Shown: piece by piece, positions 1 to 7,298 of the stretch
Layout of the letters: every line of letters starts with the position of its first letter
How positions within the stretch are numbered: the stretch's first letter is position 1
DNA from: Limisoma sp963590405
GTDB taxonomy: Bacteria > Bacteroidota > Bacteroidia > Bacteroidales > Muribaculaceae
DNA length: 7,849 nucleotides
Direction of reading: 5' to 3'
Assembly: GCA_963590405.1 (NCBI GenBank)
Contig: CAVAPE010000087.1
Location: forward strand, 1-7,849
Translations under genes and position numbers: made by a program
The notes under the pieces: model-generated
Databases searched by the model: none
What the model was told of the DNA's origin: nothing
The model's input: the letters and a program-made list of their open reading frames with translations, nothing else

Positions 1-2545
1 CGCCGAGTTGAAGATACCAGAATGCTACGTTGCCAACAACGTCCACCACGCACGCATCGACAAAGTTGCCGCCGACGCTAAAATCGACTTCAACGGCAAA
101 AATCCCGATGCGAGTGTGCTGACCGTAAACAAAATCCTGCTCGACGGCTTCGGGCTCCGTCTGGCAGTCAAGGGCGCAGCCACGAAACTCGTGTCGGACC
201 CCGATGTAAAGGCACAAATCGACGGCAGTCTCGACCTCGCTCGCGCACTGAGGCTCGTGCCCGAGGAGATGCCGTTCGACCTGTCGGGAATGCTTACGCT
301 CAACACCGACGTGCAGTTTCGCGTGAGTGACTTCTCCGTGTCAACATTCCACCGCATCAAAGCCAACGGCTCAGCCACGCTGAGCAATGTGCGCTACAGC
401 GTGCCGTCCGACTCCCTGCAAGCGTTTGTCGACCGTAGCGTGCTAAAGTTCGGCACCGACAGTAAAATCAAAGGGCAGGACAACATCACCCACAATCTGC
501 TGATGGCATCAGTGCAGATTGACTCAGCCATCGTCGCCGACCCGGCAGGCTATGTAACGGTGGCAGGACTGAAAGCCGGAGTGGGCAGCCGTGGCAAAAT
601 CAACGACCTGATGGACACCACCAGCATCACCCCTCTTGGCGGACGCATCTCGGTGGGTCGCCTCACCACGCTGAGCCTTCCCGACTCGTCGCGCATCCTC
701 GTGGCAGGCATGCAGACCGACGCATCAATCCGCCGCTACGAAGGTCAAGGACGCACACCCGTGCTCTCGTTTGGCATCAAAGCCGACAACATACGCTATT
801 GGAACAAGACGATGATGACAAGTCTGCGCGACGGAGTAATCCAACTGCAAGCCAACAAGAGAGTGAGGAAACAGAGTTCGCGCATGCAGTCGCGGCTTGA
901 CTCCATGCAACGGCTCTACCCCACCCTCAGCCGAGACTCGCTGATGGCACTCTACCGCAAGCAGCGCGACAAAAAGCGCGCCGAGGAGGAAGCCAACGAC
1001 ACCACGTTCCGCGCCGACCTCGCACTTAGCGGACAATGGCAGAAACTGGTGCGCAACTGGGAACTAAGCGGCACCATCCTCGCCAGCCGCGGACGACTGT
1101 TCACGCCCTATTTTCCTCTGCGCAACCAACTGCGCGACGTGGACATCTCGTTCAACACCAAGACGCTCAATGTGAACAGCATCAAATACAACGTAGGCAA
1201 AAGCGACATCCGCTTCCGTGGTAAGGTGGACAACATCCGCAACACTCTGCTCGGCTCGCGCAACAAGCCGCTGACCATATCGCTTCAGGCACACTCGTCG
1301 ATGCTCGACCTCAACGAACTGATGGCGGCGATGTACAAAGGCAACAATTTTGCCAACAACGCCGAACAGAAAGCCTCTTTCACCTTCAGCGGCACAGAAA
1401 ATGAAGAACGTCTGCAAAGTAAAATCGAAAACACTGCAGCGGAAGAGACCGACACAATGCACTATGCCATCCTCGTGCCGAGCAACATCGTGGTGGACAT
1501 CGACCTGATGAACGACACGACATTCTATGCCGACTATGCGCTCCATCGCCTACACTCGTCGATTGCAATGAAAAACGGTGTGCTGAAATTGAGCGACCTG
1601 TCGGCCCACAGCAACGACGGTTCGCTGAAACTTGACATGATTTACGCCACCGCCAACCGCAACGACATCGGGCTTGGAATGCTACTCGACCTCAACGACA
1701 TCAAGGTGGGACGACTGATGAAAATCATGCCGGGACTTGACTCAATAATGCCGATGATGCGCGGCATCGACGGCGTAATCAACGCCCGACTGGCTGCAAC
1801 GACAAAGGTAGACACTCTGATGAACGTGATTTTGCCAGAGACGAATGCGGCACTCAACATCAGCGGCAAAAATCTCGTGCTACTCGACACTGAGACGTTC
1901 CGCCAACTGTCGAAGATGCTGCGATTCAAGAACCGCGAACGGAACATGATTGACAGTCTGTCGGTGGAGGCGGTAGCCCTCAATTCGCAACTCGACGTTT
2001 ATCCGTTCATTCTGCGGATGGACCGCTACAAACTTGCAGTGTCGGGGTGGAACGACTTCGACACGAACTACAAATACCACATTTCTGTGCTCGACTCGCC
2101 TCTGCCGTTTAAATTCGGCATCAACCTCAGCGGCAACATTCTGGAGGACAAGATGAAGTTCCGGCTGGGCAAGGCGAAGTTGAAGGAGAAGGAAGTGGCG
2201 CAATCGTCGGCTATCACGGAAACGACCAAGCGCAACCTCCTCGAACAAATGGACGAGGTGTTCCGCCGCGGTGCGGAAGCCGGGCTGCGTGAAGAGCGCC
2301 GCCGCGGTCAAGGTCCTGTGCCAAACGGTCGGCGACAGATGGGAGAACTCGACGGCGACGACCATCTCACTGCCGCCGACAGTCTGCAACTCATCAAGGA
2401 GGGCATCATCGAAGTGCCCGACTCGACGGCTGTGGCTACACCTGCCGAGAAACAGGCGGTAAGCGGCAAAGGCCGCAAGAGCCGCAAACCTTTGAGAACG
2501 AAAGAAACAATCTACTCGAAGGAGGCTATCAAACCAGAAAACTAA
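1..2545 (+). CDS. AsmA-family envelope protein, 5'-truncated by the window edge
   Basis: The reading frame is already open at base 2 and continues to TAA at 2543-2545. The visible 847 codons are the C-terminal bulk of a larger protein; the TTG at 8 is not the true start. Long runs of alternating polar and hydrophobic beta-strand sequence, with repeated blocks such as ISLQAHSSMLDLNELMAAMY and a closing LPFKFGINLSGNILEDKMKF, match what I know of Bacteroidota AsmA-like proteins. These are inner-membrane-anchored periplasmic proteins related to TamB and implicated in phospholipid transport and outer-membrane homeostasis. The expected N-terminal membrane anchor lies outside the window. Two regions are not beta-rich. 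One is a charged, probably helical insertion at about 857-1000. The other is a C-terminal tail from about 2210: a predicted helix, then a low-complexity basic stretch ending near KGRKSRKPLRTKE. The next gene starts 7 nt downstream. The family call is by sequence style, not by a catalytic motif; the exact role is unknown. Confidence 0.8.
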   Translation, partial: AELKIPECYVANNVHHARIDKVAADAKIDFNGKNPDASVLTVNKILLDGFGLRLAVKGAATKLVSDPDVKAQIDGSLDLARALRLVPEEMPFDLSGMLTLNTDVQFRVSDFSVSTFHRIKANGSATLSNVRYSVPSDSLQAFVDRSVLKFGTDSKIKGQDNITHNLLMASVQIDSAIVADPAGYVTVAGLKAGVGSRGKINDLMDTTSITPLGGRISVGRLTTLSLPDSSRILVAGMQTDASIRRYEGQGRTPVLSFGIKADNIRYWNKTMMTSLRDGVIQLQANKRVRKQSSRMQSRLDSMQRLYPTLSRDSLMALYRKQRDKKRAEEEANDTTFRADLALSGQWQKLVRNWELSGTILASRGRLFTPYFPLRNQLRDVDISFNTKTLNVNSIKYNVGKSDIRFRGKVDNIRNTLLGSRNKPLTISLQAHSSMLDLNELMAAMYKGNNFANNAEQKASFTFSGTENEERLQSKIENTAAEETDTMHYAILVPSNIVVDIDLMNDTTFYADYALHRLHSSIAMKNGVLKLSDLSAHSNDGSLKLDMIYATANRNDIGLGMLLDLNDIKVGRLMKIMPGLDSIMPMMRGIDGVINARLAATTKVDTLMNVILPETNAALNISGKNLVLLDTETFRQLSKMLRFKNRERNMIDSLSVEAVALNSQLDVYPFILRMDRYKLAVSGWNDFDTNYKYHISVLDSPLPFKFGINLSGNILEDKMKFRLGKAKLKEKEVAQSSAITETTKRNLLEQMDEVFRRGAEAGLREERRRGQGPVPNGRRQMGELDGDDHLTAADSLQLIKEGIIEVPDSTAVATPAEKQAVSGKGRKSRKPLRTKETIYSKEAIKPEN

Positions 2546-2552
2546 ACACATT

Positions 2553-3296
2553 ATGACAAACGAAGAAACAGCAATCAGCAACTACCTGAAGCGCACTGGC
2601 TTCGCCCCTGCGCCTATCACCACAGCACTCATCGACATGGACGGCGTGCTCTACGACTCAATGCCCCACCATTCGCTCGCATGGAAACGTCTGGGCGGAG
2701 AACGCGGATGGACTTTCGCCGACAATGAGTTTTTCCTCTATGAGGGTATGACGGGTGCAGCAATAATACGCCTGATGGAAAAACGCTGCAACGGACGTGA
2801 AGACCTCAGCGACGAGGAGTGCAAGGAGATATATGCGAAGAAGGCAGCCTACTTTACCGCCCTCGGCGAGGTGTCGGCGATGGACTCTGCCGACAAGATG
2901 CTTCAGACCCTTCGCGACAACCATTGTCAGAGGGTGCTCGTCACGGGTTCGGGGCAAGCCACGTTGCTCGAGAGGCTTAACAACCAGTACCCCGGCATCT
3001 TCACAAAGGAACTGATGGTCACTGCCCACGATGTGAAACACGGCAAGCCCGATCCTGAGCCATACATTATGGGCATGAAAAAGGCGCAGGCAGAGCCGCA
3101 AAACTGCATCGTGGTTGAAAATGCGCCGCTCGGAGTGCGTGCAGGAAGTGCTTCACAATGCTTCACCGTAGGACTTACCACCGGGCCTGTGCCGGCTGAA
3201 AGCCTCAAGGAAAACGGAGCCGACATTGTGTATCCGTCGATGAAGGCGTTTGCTGAGGCGCTGCCACTTTTGCTGGAACTTCGCAACAACCACTAA
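2553..3296 (+). CDS. HAD-superfamily phosphatase, beta-phosphoglucomutase-like
   Basis: This 247-residue protein has all four HAD motifs. Motif I is DMDGVLYDS, with nucleophile D28 and general acid D30. Motif II is VTGSG with T131. Motif III is K165 in GKPDPEPY. Motif IV is VVENAPLG with E189 and N190. The roughly 80 residues between motif I and motif II form a helical C1-type cap, as in subfamily IA. H40 and W44 match the H and W that follow motif I in beta-phosphoglucomutase. However, the cap segment EGMTGAAII has no Arg where Lactococcus beta-PGM has its phosphate-binding Arg49, and N190 replaces the second metal-site Asp. I therefore infer a small-molecule phosphatase rather than a mutase; the substrate is unknown. 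A 20-residue extension precedes motif I. The ATG at 2553 lies 7 nt after the AsmA-like stop, and aroB follows after 12 nt, so co-transcription is likely. Confidence 0.9.
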   Translation: MTNEETAISNYLKRTGFAPAPITTALIDMDGVLYDSMPHHSLAWKRLGGERGWTFADNEFFLYEGMTGAAIIRLMEKRCNGREDLSDEECKEIYAKKAAYFTALGEVSAMDSADKMLQTLRDNHCQRVLVTGSGQATLLERLNNQYPGIFTKELMVTAHDVKHGKPDPEPYIMGMKKAQAEPQNCIVVENAPLGVRAGSASQCFTVGLTTGPVPAESLKENGADIVYPSMKAFAEALPLLLELRNNH

Positions 3297-3308
3297 CCCA
3301 CAGTAACT

Positions 3309-4346
3309 ATGCAGAAAATCATATTCACCAACAATATAGCCGAAGCCATCAACGACGCCTTGTCGGCGATGGAGCCGCGCAACGTGTTTATGCTCACCGA
3401 CAGCAACGTGGACAAAGCCATCGAACCGCTTTCGGAGCAATGGCAGAAAATCGTAATCAAACCAGGCGACGTAAACAAGAACCTCGACAGCATGGTTGAG
3501 GTGTGGACTGCCCTGCAACAGGGCGGAGCCACACGCAAGTCGGTGATGGTCAACGTGGGCGGCGGCGTAGTTACCGACCTCGGTGGCTTTGCCGCTTCGT
3601 GCTTCAAGCGCGGCATCCGTTTCATCAACGTGCCGACGACACTACTCGCTGCCGTGGATGCTGCCGTGGGCGGAAAGACGGGCGTGAATTTCAACGGACT
3701 GAAAAACGAAATCGGCGTGTTCCGCGAAGCGGAAGCAGTGGTGATTTCCACAAAATATTTTGCAACGCTGCCCGAATCCGAACTTAAATCGGGCTATGCG
3801 GAGATGATAAAGCATGGTCTCATCAGCGGCGAGAAGGTCTACAACAAACTGCTTGACTATCACTTTGATGTGGTCGACGGACAGGAATTGCTCGACCTTG
3901 TGGAAGAGTCAGTCAACGTGAAGCGCGACATCGTTGCACAAGACCCGTTTGAAAAAGGATTGCGCCGCGCACTCAACCTCGGACACACCGCCGGACACGC
4001 ATTTGAAACGACGGCTATGCGCCGCAATGCGCCTGTGCCCCACGGATATGCTGTGGCATGGGGAATGGTTGTGGAGGCAGTTCTGTCGCACACTGAGAAG
4101 GGTTTCCCTTCAGCCGAACTCTACCGCCTTGCCGACTATATCCGCCAGCACTACGGCGCATTCCACATCACCTGCGATGACTATGCCGCCCTCATCGACC
4201 TTATGCGCCACGACAAGAAAAGCGAACACGGCGAACTCAACTTCACGCTTCTGCACTCTGTTGGCGACGTAGAAACAGGATGTGTGGTAGATGCCAAACA
4301 AGTGGAGGCAGCCCTCGACATCTACCGCGACTTGATGCACATCTAA
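3309..4346 (+). CDS. aroB: 3-dehydroquinate synthase
   Basis: The enzyme converts 3-deoxy-D-arabino-heptulosonate 7-phosphate to 3-dehydroquinate, the second step of the shikimate pathway for aromatic amino acids, in the cytoplasm. It needs NAD and a divalent metal, usually zinc. The 345-residue length is normal for bacterial AroB. The NAD-binding glycine loop is GGGVVTDLGGFAAS (residues 84-97), followed by the signature DAAVGGKTGVN (117-127). The three metal ligands are present: E165 in GYAEMIKHG, H226 in NLGHTAGHA and H245 in VPHGYAVAWGM. K123, K168 and N133 lie in conserved substrate-binding segments. It is the last gene of the AsmA-HAD-aroB block, 12 nt after the HAD gene. No other shikimate gene is in the window. 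TAA at 4344-4346 is followed directly by the promoter of the next block, and no terminator hairpin is evident between them. Confidence 0.97.
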   Translation: MQKIIFTNNIAEAINDALSAMEPRNVFMLTDSNVDKAIEPLSEQWQKIVIKPGDVNKNLDSMVEVWTALQQGGATRKSVMVNVGGGVVTDLGGFAASCFKRGIRFINVPTTLLAAVDAAVGGKTGVNFNGLKNEIGVFREAEAVVISTKYFATLPESELKSGYAEMIKHGLISGEKVYNKLLDYHFDVVDGQELLDLVEESVNVKRDIVAQDPFEKGLRRALNLGHTAGHAFETTAMRRNAPVPHGYAVAWGMVVEAVLSHTEKGFPSAELYRLADYIRQHYGAFHITCDDYAALIDLMRHDKKSEHGELNFTLLHSVGDVETGCVVDAKQVEAALDIYRDLMHI

Positions 4347-4378
4347 TTTGCTTATCTCTTAGGCTTGCACTACCTTTG
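4347..4378 (+). promoter_or_regulatory. Bacteroidota-type primary promoter for the nucleotide-sugar cassette
   Basis: TTTG at 4347-4350 and TACCTTTG at 4371-4378 are separated by exactly 20 nt. This fits the -33 TTTG / -7 TAnnTTTG consensus of the Bacteroidota housekeeping sigma factor, whose usual spacer is about 19-21 nt. The expected start of transcription is a few bases downstream, near 4383-4386, leaving a leader of roughly 15 nt before the ATG at 4400. The -33 element begins immediately after the aroB stop codon. This is the only place in the window with both elements correctly spaced just before a gene, and it coincides with the widest intergenic gap (53 nt). The leader is A-rich and has no well-placed Shine-Dalgarno, as is usual in this phylum. 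Activity is inferred, not shown. Confidence 0.75.
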
Positions 4379-4399
4379 TAGAGGAAAAAAACAGATAGA

Positions 4400-5533
4400 A
4401 TGAAACCTCGTATATTTTTGTCGTACGTCCATATGGGAGGTACCGAACGTGAGTGGGTTGAGAAGGCTTTCCAAACGGAATGGATTGTGCCGCTCGGTCC
4501 TAATGTCGATGAGTTTGAACACCGCTTGGAGAAGTATCTCGATGCGCCTTATGTGGTGGCGTTGAGTGCCGGTACGGCTGCCATCCATCTCGGACTTGTG
4601 GCTCTCGGCGTTGGACAAGGAGATGAGGTGATTTGCCAGTCGTTTACCTTTGCGGCGAGTGCTAACCCTATCACATATCAGGGTGCGAAGCCAGTGTTTG
4701 TCGACAGCGAGCCTGACTCGTGGAACATGTCGCCGGAGGCTCTCGAAGAAGCCATCGTGGACCGCAAAAAGGTGACAGGCAAATATCCCAAGGCTATCAT
4801 CCCCGTTTATCTCTATGGCATGCCTGCCAAGATTTCAGAAATCAAGGCTATTGCCGACAAATACGGCATTCCTGTGCTTGAGGATGCCGCCGAAGCACTC
4901 GGCTCAGAATACAAAGGGCAGAAGTGCGGCACATTCGGCGCATACGGCAGCCTCAGTTTCAACGGCAACAAAATCATCACCACCTCTGGCGGTGGCGCAC
5001 TGGTGTGCCACAGCAAGGAGGAGGCAGACCGCATAAAATTCTACGCCACACAGGCGCGTGAGGCTCGACCATACTACTACCACGAGGTGATTGGCTACAA
5101 CTACCGCATGAGCAACGTGTGCGCTGGCATTGGTTGCGGACAGATGGATGTGCTGCAGGAGCATGTTGACCTTCGCCGCAGAAATCATGCATTCTACACC
5201 GCCGAATTGGCTGATGTGGTGGGCGTGAGCGTACAGCAGAACCCGTCGGAGGACTTCAACTCGAATTTCTGGCTGTCGACAATCATCATCGACCCTGCAA
5301 CGGGCAAAGAGCCGGAAGCATTGCGTCAGTTTATGCTTGAGGCTGGTGTGGAAACACGGCGCTTGTGGCGACCGATGCACATGCAGCCTGTCTATAGCGA
5401 TGCGCCCTACTACGGCGGCAAGGTCTGCGAGACACTGTTCGACAAGGGACTGTGTCTGCCAAGCGGCTCTAACCTTACGACTGAGGATTTACGCTTCGTA
5501 GTGGACAAGATTAAAGAGTTTTTCAACAAATAG
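4400..5533 (+). CDS. DegT/DnrJ/EryC1/StrS-family (PglE-like) PLP-dependent sugar aminotransferase
   Basis: This 377-residue, fold-type I PLP enzyme belongs to the family that moves an amino group, usually from glutamate, to the keto carbon of a nucleotide-linked 4-keto-6-deoxy sugar. Visible landmarks in order are the N-terminal TEWIVPLGPNVDEFE (26-40), the cofactor phosphate-binding SAGTAAIHL (56-64), D162 in EDAAEALG, which should pair with the pyridine nitrogen, and the Schiff-base lysine K191 in SFNGNKIITTSGGG. GYNYRMSNVCAGIG and the C-terminal ETRRLWRPMHMQPVY complete the family pattern. The wording around the lysine resembles PglE of Campylobacter and the Bacteroides capsule enzyme WcfR, which use UDP-4-keto sugars. 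The nearby gmd suggests a GDP-perosamine-type alternative. The substrate cannot be decided here. It is the first gene after the promoter at 4347-4378, and the HAD gene starts 6 nt after its TAG. The first 100 or so codons carry more T-ending codons than neighbouring genes. Confidence 0.92.
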   Translation: MKPRIFLSYVHMGGTEREWVEKAFQTEWIVPLGPNVDEFEHRLEKYLDAPYVVALSAGTAAIHLGLVALGVGQGDEVICQSFTFAASANPITYQGAKPVFVDSEPDSWNMSPEALEEAIVDRKKVTGKYPKAIIPVYLYGMPAKISEIKAIADKYGIPVLEDAAEALGSEYKGQKCGTFGAYGSLSFNGNKIITTSGGGALVCHSKEEADRIKFYATQAREARPYYYHEVIGYNYRMSNVCAGIGCGQMDVLQEHVDLRRRNHAFYTAELADVVGVSVQQNPSEDFNSNFWLSTIIIDPATGKEPEALRQFMLEAGVETRRLWRPMHMQPVYSDAPYYGGKVCETLFDKGLCLPSGSNLTTEDLRFVVDKIKEFFNK

Positions 5534-5539
5534 ACACTG

Positions 5540-6196
5540 ATGGTAATTGCCTTTGACCTTGACGACACGCTCTACAAGGAGGTCGACTATGTGAAGTCGG
5601 GCTACAAGGCTGTTGCCGTAAACAATGCCGAAATTATTGTGCCATCGGTCAGTTATGGGCTGATGTCGGAGGCGTTCGAGGCTGGAGAAAACCCATTCGA
5701 TGCCGTGGCAAAGAATGCCAGCGGCTTCGACATAGCCAAGGCAGTGGCGACCTACCGCTTCCACCGTCCGAACATCAGGTTGGGCGAAAGTACGGCGAAT
5801 GTGCTCCAACAGTTGAAGGCATCGGGACACAGGCTCTGCATAATCACCGACGGTAGGACGGCGACGCAACGCAACAAGATTGACTCTCTCGGACTATTGC
5901 GCTTCGTCGACCCTAACGACATAGTGATTTCGGAGGCTACTGGGCACACAAAACTCGACGACCACAATTTTAGGCTCGTGGAGCAGCGCAACCCAAGCGA
6001 AAAATGCGTCTATGTGGGCGACAACCCAGAGAAGGATTTCTTTCACCCGAACCGCATGGGCTGGCACACGGTGATGCTGAAGGACGATGGACGCAACATC
6101 CATCCGCAACAGGGGAAACCATCGGAATGGGCGGCGGAAAAGGTGATTGCGTCGCTGACGGAATTACCAGAATATTTAGAAACTTTAAACGAATAA
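5540..6196 (+). CDS. HAD-superfamily hydrolase (subfamily IA) in the nucleotide-sugar cassette
   Basis: The 218-residue protein shows the HAD core. Motif I is FDLDDTLY (nucleophile D6, acid D8) very near the N-terminus. Motif II is IITDG with T103. Motif III is probably K138 in GHTKLDDHNF. Motif IV is VYVGDNPEKDF with D161 and D166 for magnesium. About 90 residues between motifs I and II provide a helical cap. The GDNPxKDF form of motif IV is typical of COG1011-type phosphatases. The start at 5540 is well supported because motif I begins at residue 3-5 and the gene lies 6 nt after the aminotransferase stop; gmd follows after 7 nt. The position implies dephosphorylation of an intermediate in sugar-nucleotide or glycan synthesis, but GDP-mannose to GDP-fucose needs no phosphatase, so its substrate is open. 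It is unlike the HAD protein at 2553-3296 in length and motifs and is not a recent duplicate. Confidence 0.88.
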   Translation: MVIAFDLDDTLYKEVDYVKSGYKAVAVNNAEIIVPSVSYGLMSEAFEAGENPFDAVAKNASGFDIAKAVATYRFHRPNIRLGESTANVLQQLKASGHRLCIITDGRTATQRNKIDSLGLLRFVDPNDIVISEATGHTKLDDHNFRLVEQRNPSEKCVYVGDNPEKDFFHPNRMGWHTVMLKDDGRNIHPQQGKPSEWAAEKVIASLTELPEYLETLNE

Positions 6197-6203
6197 CAAC
6201 GAT

Positions 6204-7295
6204 ATGGCTGAAAAGCAGAAAGTGGCATTGATTACGGGAATCACAGGACAAGACGGTTCCTTCCTTGCCGAATTTTTATTAGACAAAGGCTACGACGTGC
6301 ACGGCATCATCCGCCGCAGTTCGTCGTTCAACACAGGACGCATCGAGCACCTCTATTTCGACGAATGGGTGCGCGACATGAAACGTCGCCGACTGATTAA
6401 CCTGCATTATGGCGATATGACCGACTCCAGTTCGCTCATCCGCATCATCCAGGAGTTGCAACCCGATGAAATCTACAACCTCGCTGCACAGAGCCACGTC
6501 AAGGTGTCGTTTGAAGTGCCAGAATACACTGCCGACACCGATGCCGTAGGTACATTGCGCCTCCTCGAAGCCGTGCGTATGCTCGGACTCGACAAGAAGA
6601 CGCGCATCTATCAGGCGAGCACCTCGGAACTGTTCGGCAAGGTGCAGGAAATTCCACAACGCGAAACCACGCCATTCTATCCCCGCAGCCCTTACGGATG
6701 CGCAAAACTCTACGGCTTCTGGATTACGAAGAACTACCGCGAAAGTTACGGCATGTACGCCGTCAACGGCATTCTCTTCAACCACGAGAGCGAGCGCCGC
6801 GGTGAAAACTTCGTGACGCGCAAGATTACGCTTGCCGTGGCTCGTATCGCTGCCGGATTGCAGGACAAACTCTATCTCGGCAACCTCAATGCGCGCCGCG
6901 ACTGGGGCTATGCACGCGACTATGTGGAGTGCATGTGGCTCATTCTGCAACAGGACAAGCCGGATGATTTCGTCATCGCTACTGGCGACGACCATTCGGT
7001 GCGCGACTTCACAGAGTTGGCTTTTGCCCGCGCTGGCATCAACCTGCGCTGGGAGGGCGAAGGCGTTGACGAGAAAGGTATCGACACTGCCACTGGTCGC
7101 GTGCTGGTGGAGGTAGACCCAAAATATTTCCGCCCGTGCGAGGTGGAGCAGTTGCTCGGCGACCCAACAAAGGCGCGCACGCAACTGGGCTGGAATCCGC
7201 GCAAGACTTCGTTTGAAGAACTTGTCAACATTATGGTGGACCACGACATGGAGATGATCCGCAAGCATGGTCACGACTCTGAAAGAATGATTTAG
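6204..7295 (+). CDS. gmd: GDP-mannose 4,6-dehydratase
   Basis: The enzyme dehydrates GDP-D-mannose to GDP-4-keto-6-deoxy-D-mannose, the first committed step to GDP-L-fucose, GDP-rhamnose and GDP-perosamine. It acts in the cytoplasm with a tightly bound NADP. The 363-residue length is normal. The Rossmann loop is TGITGQDGSFLAEFLL (11-26), with the NADP-selecting RRSSSFNTGRIEHL segment after it. The extended-SDR catalytic residues are T140 and E142 in ASTSELFG, then Y164 and K168 in YPRSPYGCAKLYGFW. These sit at a constant offset of 8 from the E. coli residues as I recall them. The substrate segment GILFNHESERRGENFVTRKIT has E and N where E. coli has SPRRGET; I take this as the Bacteroidota variant. 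The C-terminal KYFRPCEVEQLLGDPTKA is typical of the family. TAG at 7293-7295 lies 3 nt before the fcl start, so the pair is almost certainly co-translated. Confidence 0.98.
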   Translation: MAEKQKVALITGITGQDGSFLAEFLLDKGYDVHGIIRRSSSFNTGRIEHLYFDEWVRDMKRRRLINLHYGDMTDSSSLIRIIQELQPDEIYNLAAQSHVKVSFEVPEYTADTDAVGTLRLLEAVRMLGLDKKTRIYQASTSELFGKVQEIPQRETTPFYPRSPYGCAKLYGFWITKNYRESYGMYAVNGILFNHESERRGENFVTRKITLAVARIAAGLQDKLYLGNLNARRDWGYARDYVECMWLILQQDKPDDFVIATGDDHSVRDFTELAFARAGINLRWEGEGVDEKGIDTATGRVLVEVDPKYFRPCEVEQLLGDPTKARTQLGWNPRKTSFEELVNIMVDHDMEMIRKHGHDSERMI

Positions 7296-7298
7296 GAA

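Noticed and set aside
8..10. TTG as the start codon of the AsmA-like gene
   Set aside because: The same frame is open upstream to base 2, family members are larger with an N-terminal membrane anchor, and the sequence here is already mid-domain.
2519..2525. AAGGAGG, a perfect Shine-Dalgarno core, before the first HAD gene
   Set aside because: It ends 27 nt before the ATG at 2553, too far to guide initiation, and is explained by Ser-Lys-Glu-Ala codons of the AsmA-like protein.
1880..2581. A 233-codon open frame on the - strand opposite the AsmA-like gene
   Set aside because: It is antisense to continuous family-like coding sequence, its product has no recognisable motif, and long antisense frames are common at this base composition.
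4370..4381. CTAC-CTTT-GTAG inverted repeat overlapping the -7 box, considered as an operator or a terminator
   Set aside because: A 4-bp stem is too short to support a terminator or an operator, has no following T-run, and its bases are accounted for by the promoter element.
4413..4420. TATTTTTG, a second match to the -7 TAnnTTTG box
   Set aside because: It is inside the aminotransferase coding sequence and has no TTTG at the required distance upstream.
5576..5591. AAGGAGGT followed by ATG inside the second HAD gene, resembling an internal start
   Set aside because: The ATG at 5589 is out of frame and opens no sizeable frame. An in-frame GTG at 5591 would remove the catalytic D6 and D8. The bases simply encode YKEVDY.
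2553..6196. The two HAD genes as a recent duplication
   Set aside because: They differ in length, in N-terminal extension and in all four motif contexts (DMDGVLYDS versus DLDDTLY; ENAPLG versus GDNPEKDF), so they belong to different subgroups.
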